Source of the DNA: Roseivivax halodurans JCM 10272
GTDB lineage: Bacteria > Pseudomonadota > Alphaproteobacteria > Rhodobacterales > Rhodobacteraceae
Reading direction: 5' to 3'
NCBI RefSeq assembly: GCF_000521785.1
Contig: NZ_JALZ01000032.1
Span: 1-32,729, forward strand
Length of the DNA stretch: 32,729 nt
The translations under genes were made by a program, and so were the position numbers. How positions within the stretch are numbered: the first letter of the stretch is position 1; every line of letters begins with the position of its first letter. This document shows, in pieces, positions 25,508 through 32,729 of this stretch. The notes below the pieces were generated by a model. The model was not told the origin of the DNA. It searched no databases and was given only the letters and a program-made list of their open reading frames with translations.

Positions 25508-28273
25508 ATGTACGATCATATCAGCGTCAACGATACGGACGACCTCTTGAACGCCCTCGCATCCGCCAAAGGCGGAGAGACAATTGTTCTCTCTGGCGGA
25601 AATTATGGAGAAATGAGGCTCAAATCTGGCCTCAATATGTCCTTGAACTTCCCGGAGACCGTTACCATCAGGTCAGCCGACCCTGAAAATCCTGCCATTT
25701 TCAATATGATGAACGTCCAAGGCGCGTCGAATATCACTTTCGATGGGATTGTGTTCGATTATAAATTCTCGGAGAGAGACCCGGTCTGGACCGCTCCATT
25801 TGGAGTTTATGATAGCAACGGGATAACCTTTCGTAATTCTATCTTCGATGGAGACCTAGCAGCAGGCGTGTCGCCCGAATCCGATAGCCACGGCTACGGA
25901 TCCGGCCTGATTGTTCGCAATTCCGAGAATGTGACTCTCGAAAACAACGAAGTCTACGATTTCTGGAAAGGCTTCAAGATCCGAGAGAGTGAGGGCATCA
26001 CTATACGCGACAATGACATCCACTCCATGAGAGTGGACGGCATAAACTTCGTCGATGTGCAAGGCCTTTTGATCGAAGGAAACCATATTCACGATTTCCA
26101 CTCCATTCCCGGGGATCACGCCGACATGATTCAGGGTTGGAACGTGGGAACCGATACGCCGTCGAGTCATGTGACCATTCGCGACAATCGACTGGATATC
26201 GGCGCGGGCGACCCTACACATTCAATTTTCCTGCGCAACTATCTCGTCGACACCGGACAGGCCGGCAAGGAGATGTATTGGCGCGACATCGCCATCGAGA
26301 ACAACATGATCTCGAACGGTCATGGCCACGGCATCACGGTGGGCGCGAGCATCGGGTTGTCTATAAGCAAGAATACGGTGTTGCGTGCCGACGGGGCCGA
26401 GGCGGACACATCGGGTGAGGCCGTCGGGATCCCGCGGATTTCGGTTGCACCGCAATCTCGGAACGTGATGATCGAGCGCAATGTGACCTCCGAAATTCTC
26501 GCCGGCGGCTCGCTTGAGGGATGGAGTGTCGCGGACAATCTGCTCGTTCAGGATCAGATGGCCGATGCCGACAATCATTACAGCATGGTGTTCGTCAGCA
26601 GTACGCTGGACTCGCGCGACTTCCAGCTCCTGTCGGGTGCCTCGGTCGGCTCGACCATGTCGTCCGGCGACGGTCCGAGGTACCACGCCTCGCCTGACGC
26701 CGAGAATTTGGCTGCCATGCATTTCGATGCCACCTACAGCACTTTGGGCGGAGCGCCGCTGCCGACGGGTACCGAATATTTCTGGACCTTCGGTGACGGC
26801 ACCACGGCCACGGGCGCGGTTGCCCATCACGTCTTCAACGACCGCGGCACCTACACTGTCGGATTGTCGGTCCAGCTGCCTGACGGGCGCAGCTGGGCTG
26901 TCGAGCATGAGCACGCAGTAAGCGGGCCCGAACTCGCGGTCTACGACGGCAGCATCCTGAAAATCGCGTTGGACAGCGGGATAATCGCCACCGATCCCGC
27001 CGGGCACGGAACCGACGGTATCGATCTTGACACCCAAGGGGCTGCCCTGACGATCCCCCGCGACGCTCTTCCGCCCCTGTTCGGAGCGGAGGAATTCGCT
27101 CTGGCGATTGAGGTGAACCTTGATGCGGCCGGAGGTACGCTGTTCCGCCTAGGCCACGACCTGAACGCCTATTTCACCGAAGATGGCGAGTTGATAGTCA
27201 AAGTTGTCACCGATGCGGGGGCGGCGGCACTGGACAGCAGTGGGGTCTCTCTTGCTGACGGGGCGTCCCATTCCATCGCGCTGGAGCTCAAGGATGGCCT
27301 CCTATCGCTGTTGATCGACGGAACGAAAGCTGACTCTGCGCGTCTCGACGGGACACTTGCTAGCAGCCGCTTCGATTTTACTCTGGGCTCGCCCTGGCAC
27401 ACCAATGCCGATGGCATCGTCTCGGCCTTCTCGCTCACCACCCAGGAAAGCGCCTACGACTTCGGGGCGACGCCGCTCGAAACCATAGGAGCCGACGCCG
27501 CTCCGGAGACCAGCGAGACGCAAAACATAACGAGACCGAACGAGACCGCTCTGGAAGACGAAGCTTCGATCATGCCGTCTGAAAACATGGACACGGGCTC
27601 TTCCGAGATCGGCTGGAAGGACGCGCTCGCGACCTCGATGCCAGATGAGAAGACTTGGCAGCAGGTTCTGGACTTCGACACAGAATCGGCCTTCATCGCG
27701 TATTCCGAAGGAGGCCCCCGACAACTCGATACCGGGACGGTTGACAGGGGAGTTGGGCTAGAGCTCGGCGGCCCTGGAATCTCCAGCCAGATTTCCTACG
27801 ATCTTATCAAGGACATGATGGAAGCCGATGCGTTTCACCTATCGATGGAAGTGCGCTCGGAGGACGACGACAGCAGCGGGGACCTCGTCCATTTCAGCGG
27901 TGTATTCTCAGTGTATATCAAGTCGGACGGGAACCTGATGATACGCATCCTCGACGAGGATGGCATCGTTTCGCGACACAGCACGGGAGAACTGGACCTG
28001 AGCGACACGGAAACGCAGGAGATCGAAATACTCTATTTCGATCGGACGCTTGCAGTGGAGGTCAACGGCGAGATGGAGATCGAGATGCTCATCGAGGCCG
28101 GCCTAGCGAGTGGCAATTCAGCCGGCGCCTTCTTCGGAAACCCGTGGGGGAGGGAGAATTTCGACGGAGTGCTGGAAGATCTCGATGCCCATTTCCTAGC
28201 AGCCGATCCCAGCCTCCTGCGCGACGACGCCGTCGGCATGGAGATTTCCGGCCAAGATCTCTTCGGAATCTGA
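25508..28273 (+). CDS. multidomain beta-helix/PKD/lectin-like protein, candidate extracellular polysaccharide-processing enzyme
   Basis: A 921-residue protein. Residues about 1-370 form a parallel beta-helix clearly paralogous to the protein at 21021-22280: same order of ladder units, a DHADMIQGW block and VDTGQAGKEMYWRD. Residues about 395-485 are a PKD-like domain (YFWTFGDGTTATGAVAHHVF, then DRGTYTVGLSV). Two lectin/LamG-like domains follow (about 490-645 and 715-895), joined by an acidic Ser/Thr/Glu-rich linker. No N-terminal signal peptide is visible, so a type I-type C-terminal signal is possible; the last residues (GQDLFGI) do not settle this. No RTX repeats. The ATG at 25508 is behind GAGGGA about 7 nt upstream. 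A binding and cutting role on the exported polymer is the best guess. Confidence 0.78.
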   Translation: MYDHISVNDTDDLLNALASAKGGETIVLSGGNYGEMRLKSGLNMSLNFPETVTIRSADPENPAIFNMMNVQGASNITFDGIVFDYKFSERDPVWTAPFGVYDSNGITFRNSIFDGDLAAGVSPESDSHGYGSGLIVRNSENVTLENNEVYDFWKGFKIRESEGITIRDNDIHSMRVDGINFVDVQGLLIEGNHIHDFHSIPGDHADMIQGWNVGTDTPSSHVTIRDNRLDIGAGDPTHSIFLRNYLVDTGQAGKEMYWRDIAIENNMISNGHGHGITVGASIGLSISKNTVLRADGAEADTSGEAVGIPRISVAPQSRNVMIERNVTSEILAGGSLEGWSVADNLLVQDQMADADNHYSMVFVSSTLDSRDFQLLSGASVGSTMSSGDGPRYHASPDAENLAAMHFDATYSTLGGAPLPTGTEYFWTFGDGTTATGAVAHHVFNDRGTYTVGLSVQLPDGRSWAVEHEHAVSGPELAVYDGSILKIALDSGIIATDPAGHGTDGIDLDTQGAALTIPRDALPPLFGAEEFALAIEVNLDAAGGTLFRLGHDLNAYFTEDGELIVKVVTDAGAAALDSSGVSLADGASHSIALELKDGLLSLLIDGTKADSARLDGTLASSRFDFTLGSPWHTNADGIVSAFSLTTQESAYDFGATPLETIGADAAPETSETQNITRPNETALEDEASIMPSENMDTGSSEIGWKDALATSMPDEKTWQQVLDFDTESAFIAYSEGGPRQLDTGTVDRGVGLELGGPGISSQISYDLIKDMMEADAFHLSMEVRSEDDDSSGDLVHFSGVFSVYIKSDGNLMIRILDEDGIVSRHSTGELDLSDTETQEIEILYFDRTLAVEVNGEMEIEMLIEAGLASGNSAGAFFGNPWGRENFDGVLEDLDAHFLAADPSLLRDDAVGMEISGQDLFGI

Positions 28274-28612
28274 GCCCGCGTAACCTGCCTGCCCCAAATC
28301 TTCCATTTGGCCGCAACAAACGCGATTGACTACCGCGCCTGCCCTTCCCCCTGGATTCAGCGCTAGGCCGATGCCCATGTCGGTTGGACCCGAGAGACAC
28401 ATCCCGGCCGGTCCCGCACAGATTTTCCGGCTGTCTCAATGTCGAGATCGATGAAGAGCCTACAATAAATTTCAGCCGCTATCGGACAAAACATCCACCG
28501 TTACGATCTCTTGATCTTGAACCTGCAGTCCCGCGGCCGAAAGACCGTCCAGCCAGGGATCAGCAGCCTGGCCCTTGAGGAACGCAAGCAACCCCAAGGC
28601 ACTGGCATGAAA
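28274..28612. other. gap between the large beta-helix gene and the VPLPA terminator
   Basis: About 340 bp. A short 6-bp stem (CCAAAT/ATTTGG, 28294-28310) lies just after the beta-helix gene, but no T-run follows it. On the minus strand, about 28475-28610, a frame reads LLAFLKGQAADPWLDGL and continues LQVQDQEIVTVDVLSDSG to a stop. It looks coding-like but has no start, and it sits beyond the terminator of the VPLPA gene. It may be the tail end of a lost gene; I cannot name it. Confidence 0.25.
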
Positions 28613-28641
28613 AAGGGCGCCCCCGTCGGGGAGCGCCCTTC
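28613..28641 (-). terminator. rho-independent terminator of the VPLPA-CTERM gene
   Basis: A strong GC-rich hairpin (AAGGGCGC and CCCC paired with GGGG and GCGCCCTT, loop GTC, one bulged base) is followed on the minus strand by a run of T. It lies about 27 bp after the VPLPA-CTERM stop codon. Confidence 0.85.
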
Positions 28642-28667
28642 TTGTTCTGTCGCCGATCCGTTGTGGA

Positions 28668-29240
28668 TCAGGCCGCCTTGCGGCGACGGCGGGACGCAAC
28701 GCCAAGCGCACCGAGGCCACCGATCAGCAGAAGACCACCTGCGGGCAGCGGGACCGCCGCCACAGTGAAGGCTGCGAGGTCGTAACCGTCACCGGTCCGG
28801 TTACCCGGCACGATCGTGGTGTCGGTGAAGCGGATGGCATCGAAGCTGCCCGCAAAGTTGATCGTCGAAACCGCGCTGGTGTTGCTCACCGAACCAAGGA
28901 GTTCAAACATCCCGGTACTGGTGTTGCGACCAAACACGTCAGCGGTTTCGGTGTAGTAGCGCTCACGACCGTTGGTCACTTCGAGCGCGGTCAGCGGACC
29001 GGTGAAGTTCGGAGCAATCTCGAACTCTGCGGTGCCACCGAGCCCGAGCGAAAAAAAGTCATTTCCCACGCTCTCACCGAGCTCAACCACGCTGAGATCG
29101 CGGCGGTCATCGGTTCCGCAGGTTACGCTGGTGCCACTGCCCAGTTCGCAATCTGCGGTTCTGTTTGTGATCGTCAGCGCACTGGCCGCGCTGCTCATCG
29201 CAACCGTCGTCACAGCGGCCATCAAAAGCTTATTAAGCAT
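28668..29240 (-). CDS. VPLPA-CTERM sorting-domain protein
   Basis: A 190-residue exported protein, the probable XrtD substrate. It has a signal peptide (1-21, SAASA then L), a beta-rich middle resembling PEP-CTERM-type secreted proteins, and a C-terminal tail at 163-190 consisting of VPLPAGG, a hydrophobic segment (LLLIGGLGALGVA) and a basic end (SRRRRKAA). This tripartite tail is the defining VPLPA-CTERM signal. Two Cys near 31 and 41 could form a disulfide. The ATG at 29240 has AGGA about 8 nt upstream, and a terminator follows the stop. It is a single-gene unit, and its job after sorting (structural matrix or surface protein) is unknown. Confidence 0.9.
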   Translation of the reverse strand: MLNKLLMAAVTTVAMSSAASALTITNRTADCELGSGTSVTCGTDDRRDLSVVELGESVGNDFFSLGLGGTAEFEIAPNFTGPLTALEVTNGRERYYTETADVFGRNTSTGMFELLGSVSNTSAVSTINFAGSFDAIRFTDTTIVPGNRTGDGYDLAAFTVAAVPLPAGGLLLIGGLGALGVASRRRRKAA

Positions 29241-29318
29241 AATGGTTCCTCATATCCAAACACCGCGAACGAATCGAACACTACGTAAACGCCCCGGTTA
29301 AAGGATTCAAATAGGGGA

Positions 29319-29348
29319 GTGCCACATTTCTGTCCACATCTGGCCACA
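29319..29348. promoter_or_regulatory. three direct repeats upstream of the VPLPA-CTERM gene
   Basis: On the plus strand GTGCCACA, TGTCCACA and TGGCCACA occur in a row, at spacings of about 12 and 10 bp, 80-108 bp upstream of the VPLPA ATG. Read on the gene's strand they are TGTGGNNA-type words. Spacing close to one helical turn suggests binding of a multimeric activator. No sigma-54 -24/-12 pair fits nearby. Confidence 0.45.
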
Positions 29349-29466
29349 GAAAAACGCTCTGTTTCCAGCAATATACACCCTTTAATGGCATTTTGATGGC
29401 ACCTGGTCTCGATTAAGTTGAGTCAGATGCAAGACAGGATCGGCAAGGACGACTCCGTTTCCCCCC

Positions 29467-29832
29467 GTGCCCTACATCATGCGCATACCAACGACCGAAA
29501 ATGGCGCGCCCCTTACCAAAAACAAAAAACCGCCCTTTCACAAATTGATCCGCCATGGCGCGCGTCACGCAGCAGAGCCGAGGCTTCTCCTCGACAAGCC
29601 TTCTTCTGCCAGGACAAGCGGCCCCTTGGACATGGGGACAAGTGAGCCAGGCGGATCGCAGGACACAGACCCTGCCACAATACCCGCCGTGCCGCTGCCG
29701 CCAGCTGGCACGATGTTCCTGGCAGCGATGGGTCTTCTGGGATGGCTCGGGTGGCGGCGTCCTCTGACGCTCAGCAGGCGCGGATTCCCGCAGCGATCAG
29801 CTCCGCGCTACGCTGTTTATAAAGCCCGTTGA
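29467..29832 (+). pseudogene. orphan VPLPA-like sorting tail on a short open frame
   Basis: The frame (GTG at 29467 or ATG at 29479) encodes a 121-residue peptide whose positions about 75-98 read VPLPPAGTMFLAAMGLLGWL followed by GWRR, a good copy of a VPLPA-CTERM tail (29689-29760). Upstream is basic, Pro-rich sequence with no signal peptide and no domain, so there is no normal exported protein here. After the basic end the frame runs 22 codons too far, into the decayed gene on the other strand. Best read as the surviving 3' end of a lost VPLPA-CTERM gene. Confidence 0.4.
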
Positions 29833-30125
29833 TGCGGTAGCGGGCAACATTCAGATACCACGCGCGCACCGGCTGCGGATAATGCGCCGCAACAAGCCGC
29901 GAGACCTTTTCGAAGGTGACCTCATCGAGGGGCCGCCCCGGCGCGAGGGACCGTGGAAGCCGAAGATTGTTTGCGGCGCGACACGCAGGCGCCCGGCAGC
30001 ATCGTACAGCTCGACATTCAGACATCTCCGGTAATCCGGACTTCCACACCCTCCTGCCGCAAGCTGCGAACCTCGCGCATGCGCTCGGCGACGCCGCCAC
30101 CCCGATCGTCTGAGATCACCGCACG
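29771..30125 (-). pseudogene. broken gene of a ClpP/crotonase-like periplasmic protein family
   Basis: Three collinear pieces on the minus strand fit one protein: VISDDRGGGVAERMREV, then RQEGVEVRITGD in one frame; a TGA at 30018-30020 where a residue before SSCTML is expected; FGFHGPS in a second frame; and DEVTFEKVSRLVAAHYPQPV, then RAWYLNVARYRINGLYKQRS, ending IAAGIRAC in a third. The order (ISDDRGG, SSCTM, GFHGP, then a conserved C-terminal helix) resembles small predicted periplasmic proteins with a Clp-protease-like fold. At least one nonsense change and two frameshifts are present, so it is dead. The family name is from memory of the pattern. Confidence 0.5.
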
Positions 30126-30440
30126 GGAGCCTCTACAGCCGCAGCCGCAGTCGACGGGGCGCCCCATGCCGCGATCAGACAGGCGCGAGCATCAGGATTC
30201 CAAAGCCATTGATCAACTTGAAGTTGCCTTTATCGATGATATCTCATATTAGTGTTATGATGATAACTTGCCATTCTTGACGAGGATAAGGTGATGTTCA
30301 CCCAGAATTGAGGTCAATTTTGTGCGGAATCCCGGGTGTTACCCCAAGCCACACGCACCCGCGCCACATTTTTGCCGCAACTCTGAGATGTCCTATGATG
30401 GGCCGACGGTCCTGAGCTGCAGGTTAATAGGAGAGCCACA
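30126..30440. other. gene-free stretch before a small membrane-protein gene
   Basis: About 315 bp. The part around 30200-30290 is AT-rich and contains a small inverted repeat (GTTAT/ATAAC, 30254-30267). It probably carries the promoter of the following small gene. No coding sequence seen. Confidence 0.35.
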
Positions 30441-30650
30441 TTGGGTTTCATCATTGTCTTCGCTGCTGCGATTCCGGCCTATCTTGCCGGAGGAGCTGCA
30501 TTGCTGATGGGGGCAGGATGGCTCATGGCTCTGGCGGTGCTGTCGGGCACCGGGCTCGCGCTGGCGATCATTTTCACTCTCATTGCCCTCACACTCGATG
30601 CGCTGCGCCGCCCCCAGAATGAGGAAGAATTGGCTCAGCCCGTGCGCTAA
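30441..30650 (+). CDS. small membrane protein of unknown function
   Basis: A 69-residue protein with two hydrophobic helices (about 2-25 and 28-54) and a short charged C-terminal tail (LRRPQNEEELAQPVR). It starts at a TTG with AGGAG about 8 nt upstream, a good ribosome binding site that supports a real gene. Small two-span proteins like this are common in Rhodobacteraceae, but I know no function. No neighbour appears to share its transcript. Confidence 0.55.
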   Translation: MGFIIVFAAAIPAYLAGGAALLMGAGWLMALAVLSGTGLALAIIFTLIALTLDALRRPQNEEELAQPVR

Positions 30651-31133
30651 CGCAAAAGCACGCCCATAAGAGCCCCGCCCCATTGCCAGCCACCTGCCCT
30701 TAAGCAGACTCCGGCAAAACCGTATCACCCAAACCTACAGAAAACCGCTTTCCGTCGGGGGTGATGGTCACGTTACCTCACCCTCTTCAAGGTGCTGGCT
30801 CCATCGACGCAGCACGGTCGCGACCAAGATTGGCCGCCGATCGGAATCCGGCATGGGATAATGTCCCCTACCCCCTTGGCCCGTGGCGGGACTGACGTTC
30901 CCGGTTCGGAGGTGATCTCGGGGAAGCAGGCACACGTCCCCTGGGGCGGTTTGCGCCCTAAAAGTGACACCGCAGGCAGTGCTGAAGCTGTCCAAGACGC
31001 TTGAGGGGCCGATCCACGGGCGCCATCAAGGCCGCCCGACAAGATCCTCAGACGTGACTGCTTTCGGTCTGGATGGCCACGGTCTTGCGCAGCAGGGATG
31101 TCCAACCTGCATCTTGGCAAGCTCGGACAGCAA
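30651..31133. other. gene-free stretch before the phasin terminator
   Basis: About 480 bp. Short minus-strand frames are open here (one ends near 30768 with LVATVLRRWSQHLEEGEVT), but none has a convincing start or recognised family. No repeats or RNA genes noticed. Confidence 0.3.
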
Positions 31134-31161
31134 AACGGCGGGCCCTCAAGGACCCGCCGTT
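31134..31161 (-). terminator. rho-independent terminator of the phasin gene
   Basis: An inverted repeat AACGGCGGG...CCCGCCGTT with a short loop is followed on the minus strand by TTTT. It lies about 32 bp beyond the phasin stop codon. Confidence 0.85.
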
Positions 31162-31192
31162 CATCGTTGATCTTGGTGTTGGGCCTGTGGCC

Positions 31193-31624
31193 TCACGCGG
31201 CCTTGTTGGCTGCCGAGGTCGCCTTGTCTGCGGCGCCTTGCACGTTTGCAGCGGCTTTCTGGCCCATGTCCTCACCGGCTTTGGACGCCAGCTCGGTGGC
31301 TTCGGTCGCCGTGTTCTGGCTCACGGTGGCGAAGGCCTGCGCCGTGCGCATGAAGAGATCCATCTGCTTCTGCGCGAAGTCGCTATACGCCTTGCCGTAA
31401 TCGGCCGGCTCATCGCGGACCTGAGCCACCTCACGGAGGTTCGAGAACGCTTCCTTGGCGGTGCCGTTCGCGATGTCGGTCGAACGTGTCGCGGCATCCG
31501 TGGTGATCGCGGTCATGCGCTCAGCCGTCTGGCCCCAGGTCTTGAAGAGGTCCTGATAGCCCTTCGGATCAAACAGGTTCTGCATGTCGTTGGCTGCGGA
31601 TTTGGTGTTCTGCTTCGTGGCCAT
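31193..31624 (-). CDS. phasin family protein
   Basis: A 143-residue amphipathic helical protein that coats polyhydroxyalkanoate granules. Typical phasin features: FDPKGYQDLFKTWGQTAERM, a middle SDFAQKQMDLFMRTAQAFA segment, and an Ala/Lys-rich C-terminus (AAANVQGAADKATSAANKAA). The ATG at 31624 has AAGGAGA about 7 nt upstream; the frame open to 31882 is not coding. A 17-bp CTGC/GCAG palindrome 67 bp upstream matches the known PhaR operator pattern, and a terminator follows. It therefore appears to be a single gene repressed by PhaR and released when polymer is made. Its presence indicates polyhydroxybutyrate storage. Confidence 0.88.
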   Translation of the reverse strand: MATKQNTKSAANDMQNLFDPKGYQDLFKTWGQTAERMTAITTDAATRSTDIANGTAKEAFSNLREVAQVRDEPADYGKAYSDFAQKQMDLFMRTAQAFATVSQNTATEATELASKAGEDMGQKAAANVQGAADKATSAANKAA

Positions 31625-31690
31625 GTCGGGTCTCCTTCCAGAGAAGATGATGTCTCGGTGGCGCCCTCTTGCGCCTCTGAAGCTCAGGTA

Positions 31691-31707
31691 ATGCTGCAGT
31701 GCAGCAT
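31691..31707. promoter_or_regulatory. PhaR-type operator upstream of the phasin gene
   Basis: ATGCTGCAGTGCAGCAT is a perfect inverted repeat around a central G and contains CTGC-N3-GCAG, the pattern reported for PhaR binding sites at phasin promoters in Paracoccus and Rhodobacter. It lies 67 bp before the phasin ATG. Confidence 0.7.
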
Positions 31708-31921
31708 TTTCAAGGGATCGTTCCGATTGTGGGTAGATTTCCGCGATCGAGATCACCCTGGTGGGGGTTCTGTGTGAGCGCGCCTGAGCTGCTGGGCTGT
31801 GATTGGCATCAAACCGCGGCAGGATGTCCGGGACGGCGCTACGGGTGCGCGTCTCGACGGCCCCAATACAGCCCATTGCCAACCGATCTGGATACTTGCC
31901 TGGGGGAGTGGAGACGTGCCG

Positions 31922-32729
31922 CTACAATTGCGGCGCAAACCGTAGGGTTGCGAGGACCCCATCTCCGCTGTTGCGCAGGTCGAGGTCGCTTTCGAGCTCC
32001 ATACAGACGACCTCGGCGATCTGCATTCCCAGTCCGAGTGGTTGAAGTGACGTCTGGAAAGCCGACCCCGGTATCCATGCAGACCAGTTCGCCGAGATCA
32101 CGTTTCACGTCATGCAACCGCACACGGACGACACCTTTTTCGCCATCGGGGAAACCGTGCTTGTAGAAATTGGCGATAAGCTCGTTGAGATAGGTGCCCA
32201 CCGCCGCAGCCTGCTGAGGCGACACGGCAACCGGCACCGCCTCGAGCTCGAGCGTGACACCTTCGGGCGCAACGCTCGCAAGATGCCCGCATATCTTCTC
32301 AATGAACGCCCCGAGATCCACAGATTGATGCTTATCGGTCTGATAGAGCTGCTCATGCAGGTGAGTGAGCGCGTCGATACGCGTTCCCACCATCGACAGC
32401 GCCAGCTTGGCATCCTCCGACGCGAAGGCCCGACGCTGCAAGCGGATGAAGGACGAGAGCGACTGAAGGGAGTTCTTGACCCTGTGGTCGACTTCCCGGC
32501 GGAGCACATCGGCGGTGCGAAGGGCTCTCCGGGCCTCGAGAAGCACCATGACCTGGCGGGATAACACGCGAAGTGTGTCCCGTTGCAGGGACGTGAGCTC
32601 CCCGGGTTCATAGTCGAGGGCGCACAGAGTGCCGAGGGGCAGCCCGTCCTCCGTCCTCAGCGGGGCGCCTGCGTAGAACCGCAGGCCGGGCTCGCCGCAG
32701 CAGAGCGGATTATCCTGCATCCGCGGATC
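31922..32729 (-). pseudogene. GAF-HWE/HisKA_2-type sensor histidine kinase, 5' truncated by window edge and frameshifted
   Basis: The frame enters from the right edge (reading DPR before the Met at 32720) inside a GAF domain (RFYAGAPLRTEDGLPLGTLCALD). It continues with a phospho-acceptor helix (REVDHRVKNSLQSLSSFIRLQ), the N-box (LNELIANFYKHGFPDG) and G1 (DTGVGFP). At about 32034-32056 the reading frame changes: the expected ending (LGLGMQIAEVVCMELESDLD, then LRNSGDGVLATLRFAPQL) is in another frame and stops at a TAG at 31922-31924. In the original frame the protein ends in non-family sequence at 31839. Either the ATPase domain is broken, so the kinase is inactive, or there is a sequencing error. 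The output partner is not in the window. Confidence 0.75.

Noticed and set aside
28294-28310. CCAAAT/ATTTGG hairpin after the large beta-helix gene as a terminator
   Set aside because: The stem is only 6 bp, AT-rich, and not followed by a T-run.
29300-29345. A sigma-54 promoter upstream of the VPLPA gene (TGGCAC on the minus strand)
   Set aside because: The -12 GC element does not occur at the required spacing.
1-32729. CRISPR array, tRNA, rRNA or replication origin
   Set aside because: No regularly spaced repeats, cloverleaf-like sequences or origin-type iterons were noticed on reading both strands by eye.

Overview
The window looks like part of an alphaproteobacterial chromosome or large plasmid, most likely Rhodobacteraceae (Roseobacter group). 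The main reasons are a fused exosortase/EpsI protein of the XrtD type, a secreted protein with a VPLPA-CTERM sorting tail, GC-rich coding sequence, and a phasin gene with a PhaR-type palindrome upstream. This is judged from recognisable motifs only; no database search was run.

Most of the window (about 0.5-28.3 kb) is one exopolysaccharide locus. The left flank (0.5-4.3 kb) holds two GT2 glycosyltransferases and two hexapeptide-repeat acyltransferases, mixed with broken IS630-, IS110- and IS5-family pieces. The core is two divergent units separated by an AT-richer region of about 370 bp (9952-10322). Leftward run an ExeA-like AAA ATPase, a Wzz/GumC chain-length protein, a BY-type tyrosine kinase and XrtD. 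Rightward run an undecaprenyl-phosphate sugar transferase, a large TPR lipoprotein (PrsT-like), a short Wza-type export protein, an outer-membrane beta-barrel protein and a rhomboid protease whose start overlaps the barrel's stop codon.

Further right are a leftward sulfotransferase and Wzx flippase, then a rightward group: VanZ-like protein, secreted beta-helix protein, Wzy-type polymerase/ligase, OafA-type acyltransferase, and a 921-residue beta-helix/PKD/lectin-like protein. The two beta-helix proteins are clear paralogues and are the best candidates for enzymes that cut or modify the polymer.

The steps fit together as follows: the sugar transferase loads the first sugar on the lipid carrier; glycosyltransferases, acyltransferases and the sulfotransferase build and decorate the repeat unit; Wzx flips it; Wzy polymerises it under Wzz/BY-kinase control; Wza and the barrel export it; beta-helix proteins process it; XrtD handles VPLPA-CTERM proteins that probably associate with the polymer. 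A VPLPA-CTERM gene lies at 28668-29240 and an orphan VPLPA-like tail at about 29689.

The right end (29.4-32.7 kb) is unrelated: decayed genes, a small membrane protein, a phasin with its terminator and PhaR-like operator, and a truncated, frameshifted HWE/HisKA_2-type histidine kinase running off the window. I see no tRNA, rRNA, CRISPR array or replication origin.
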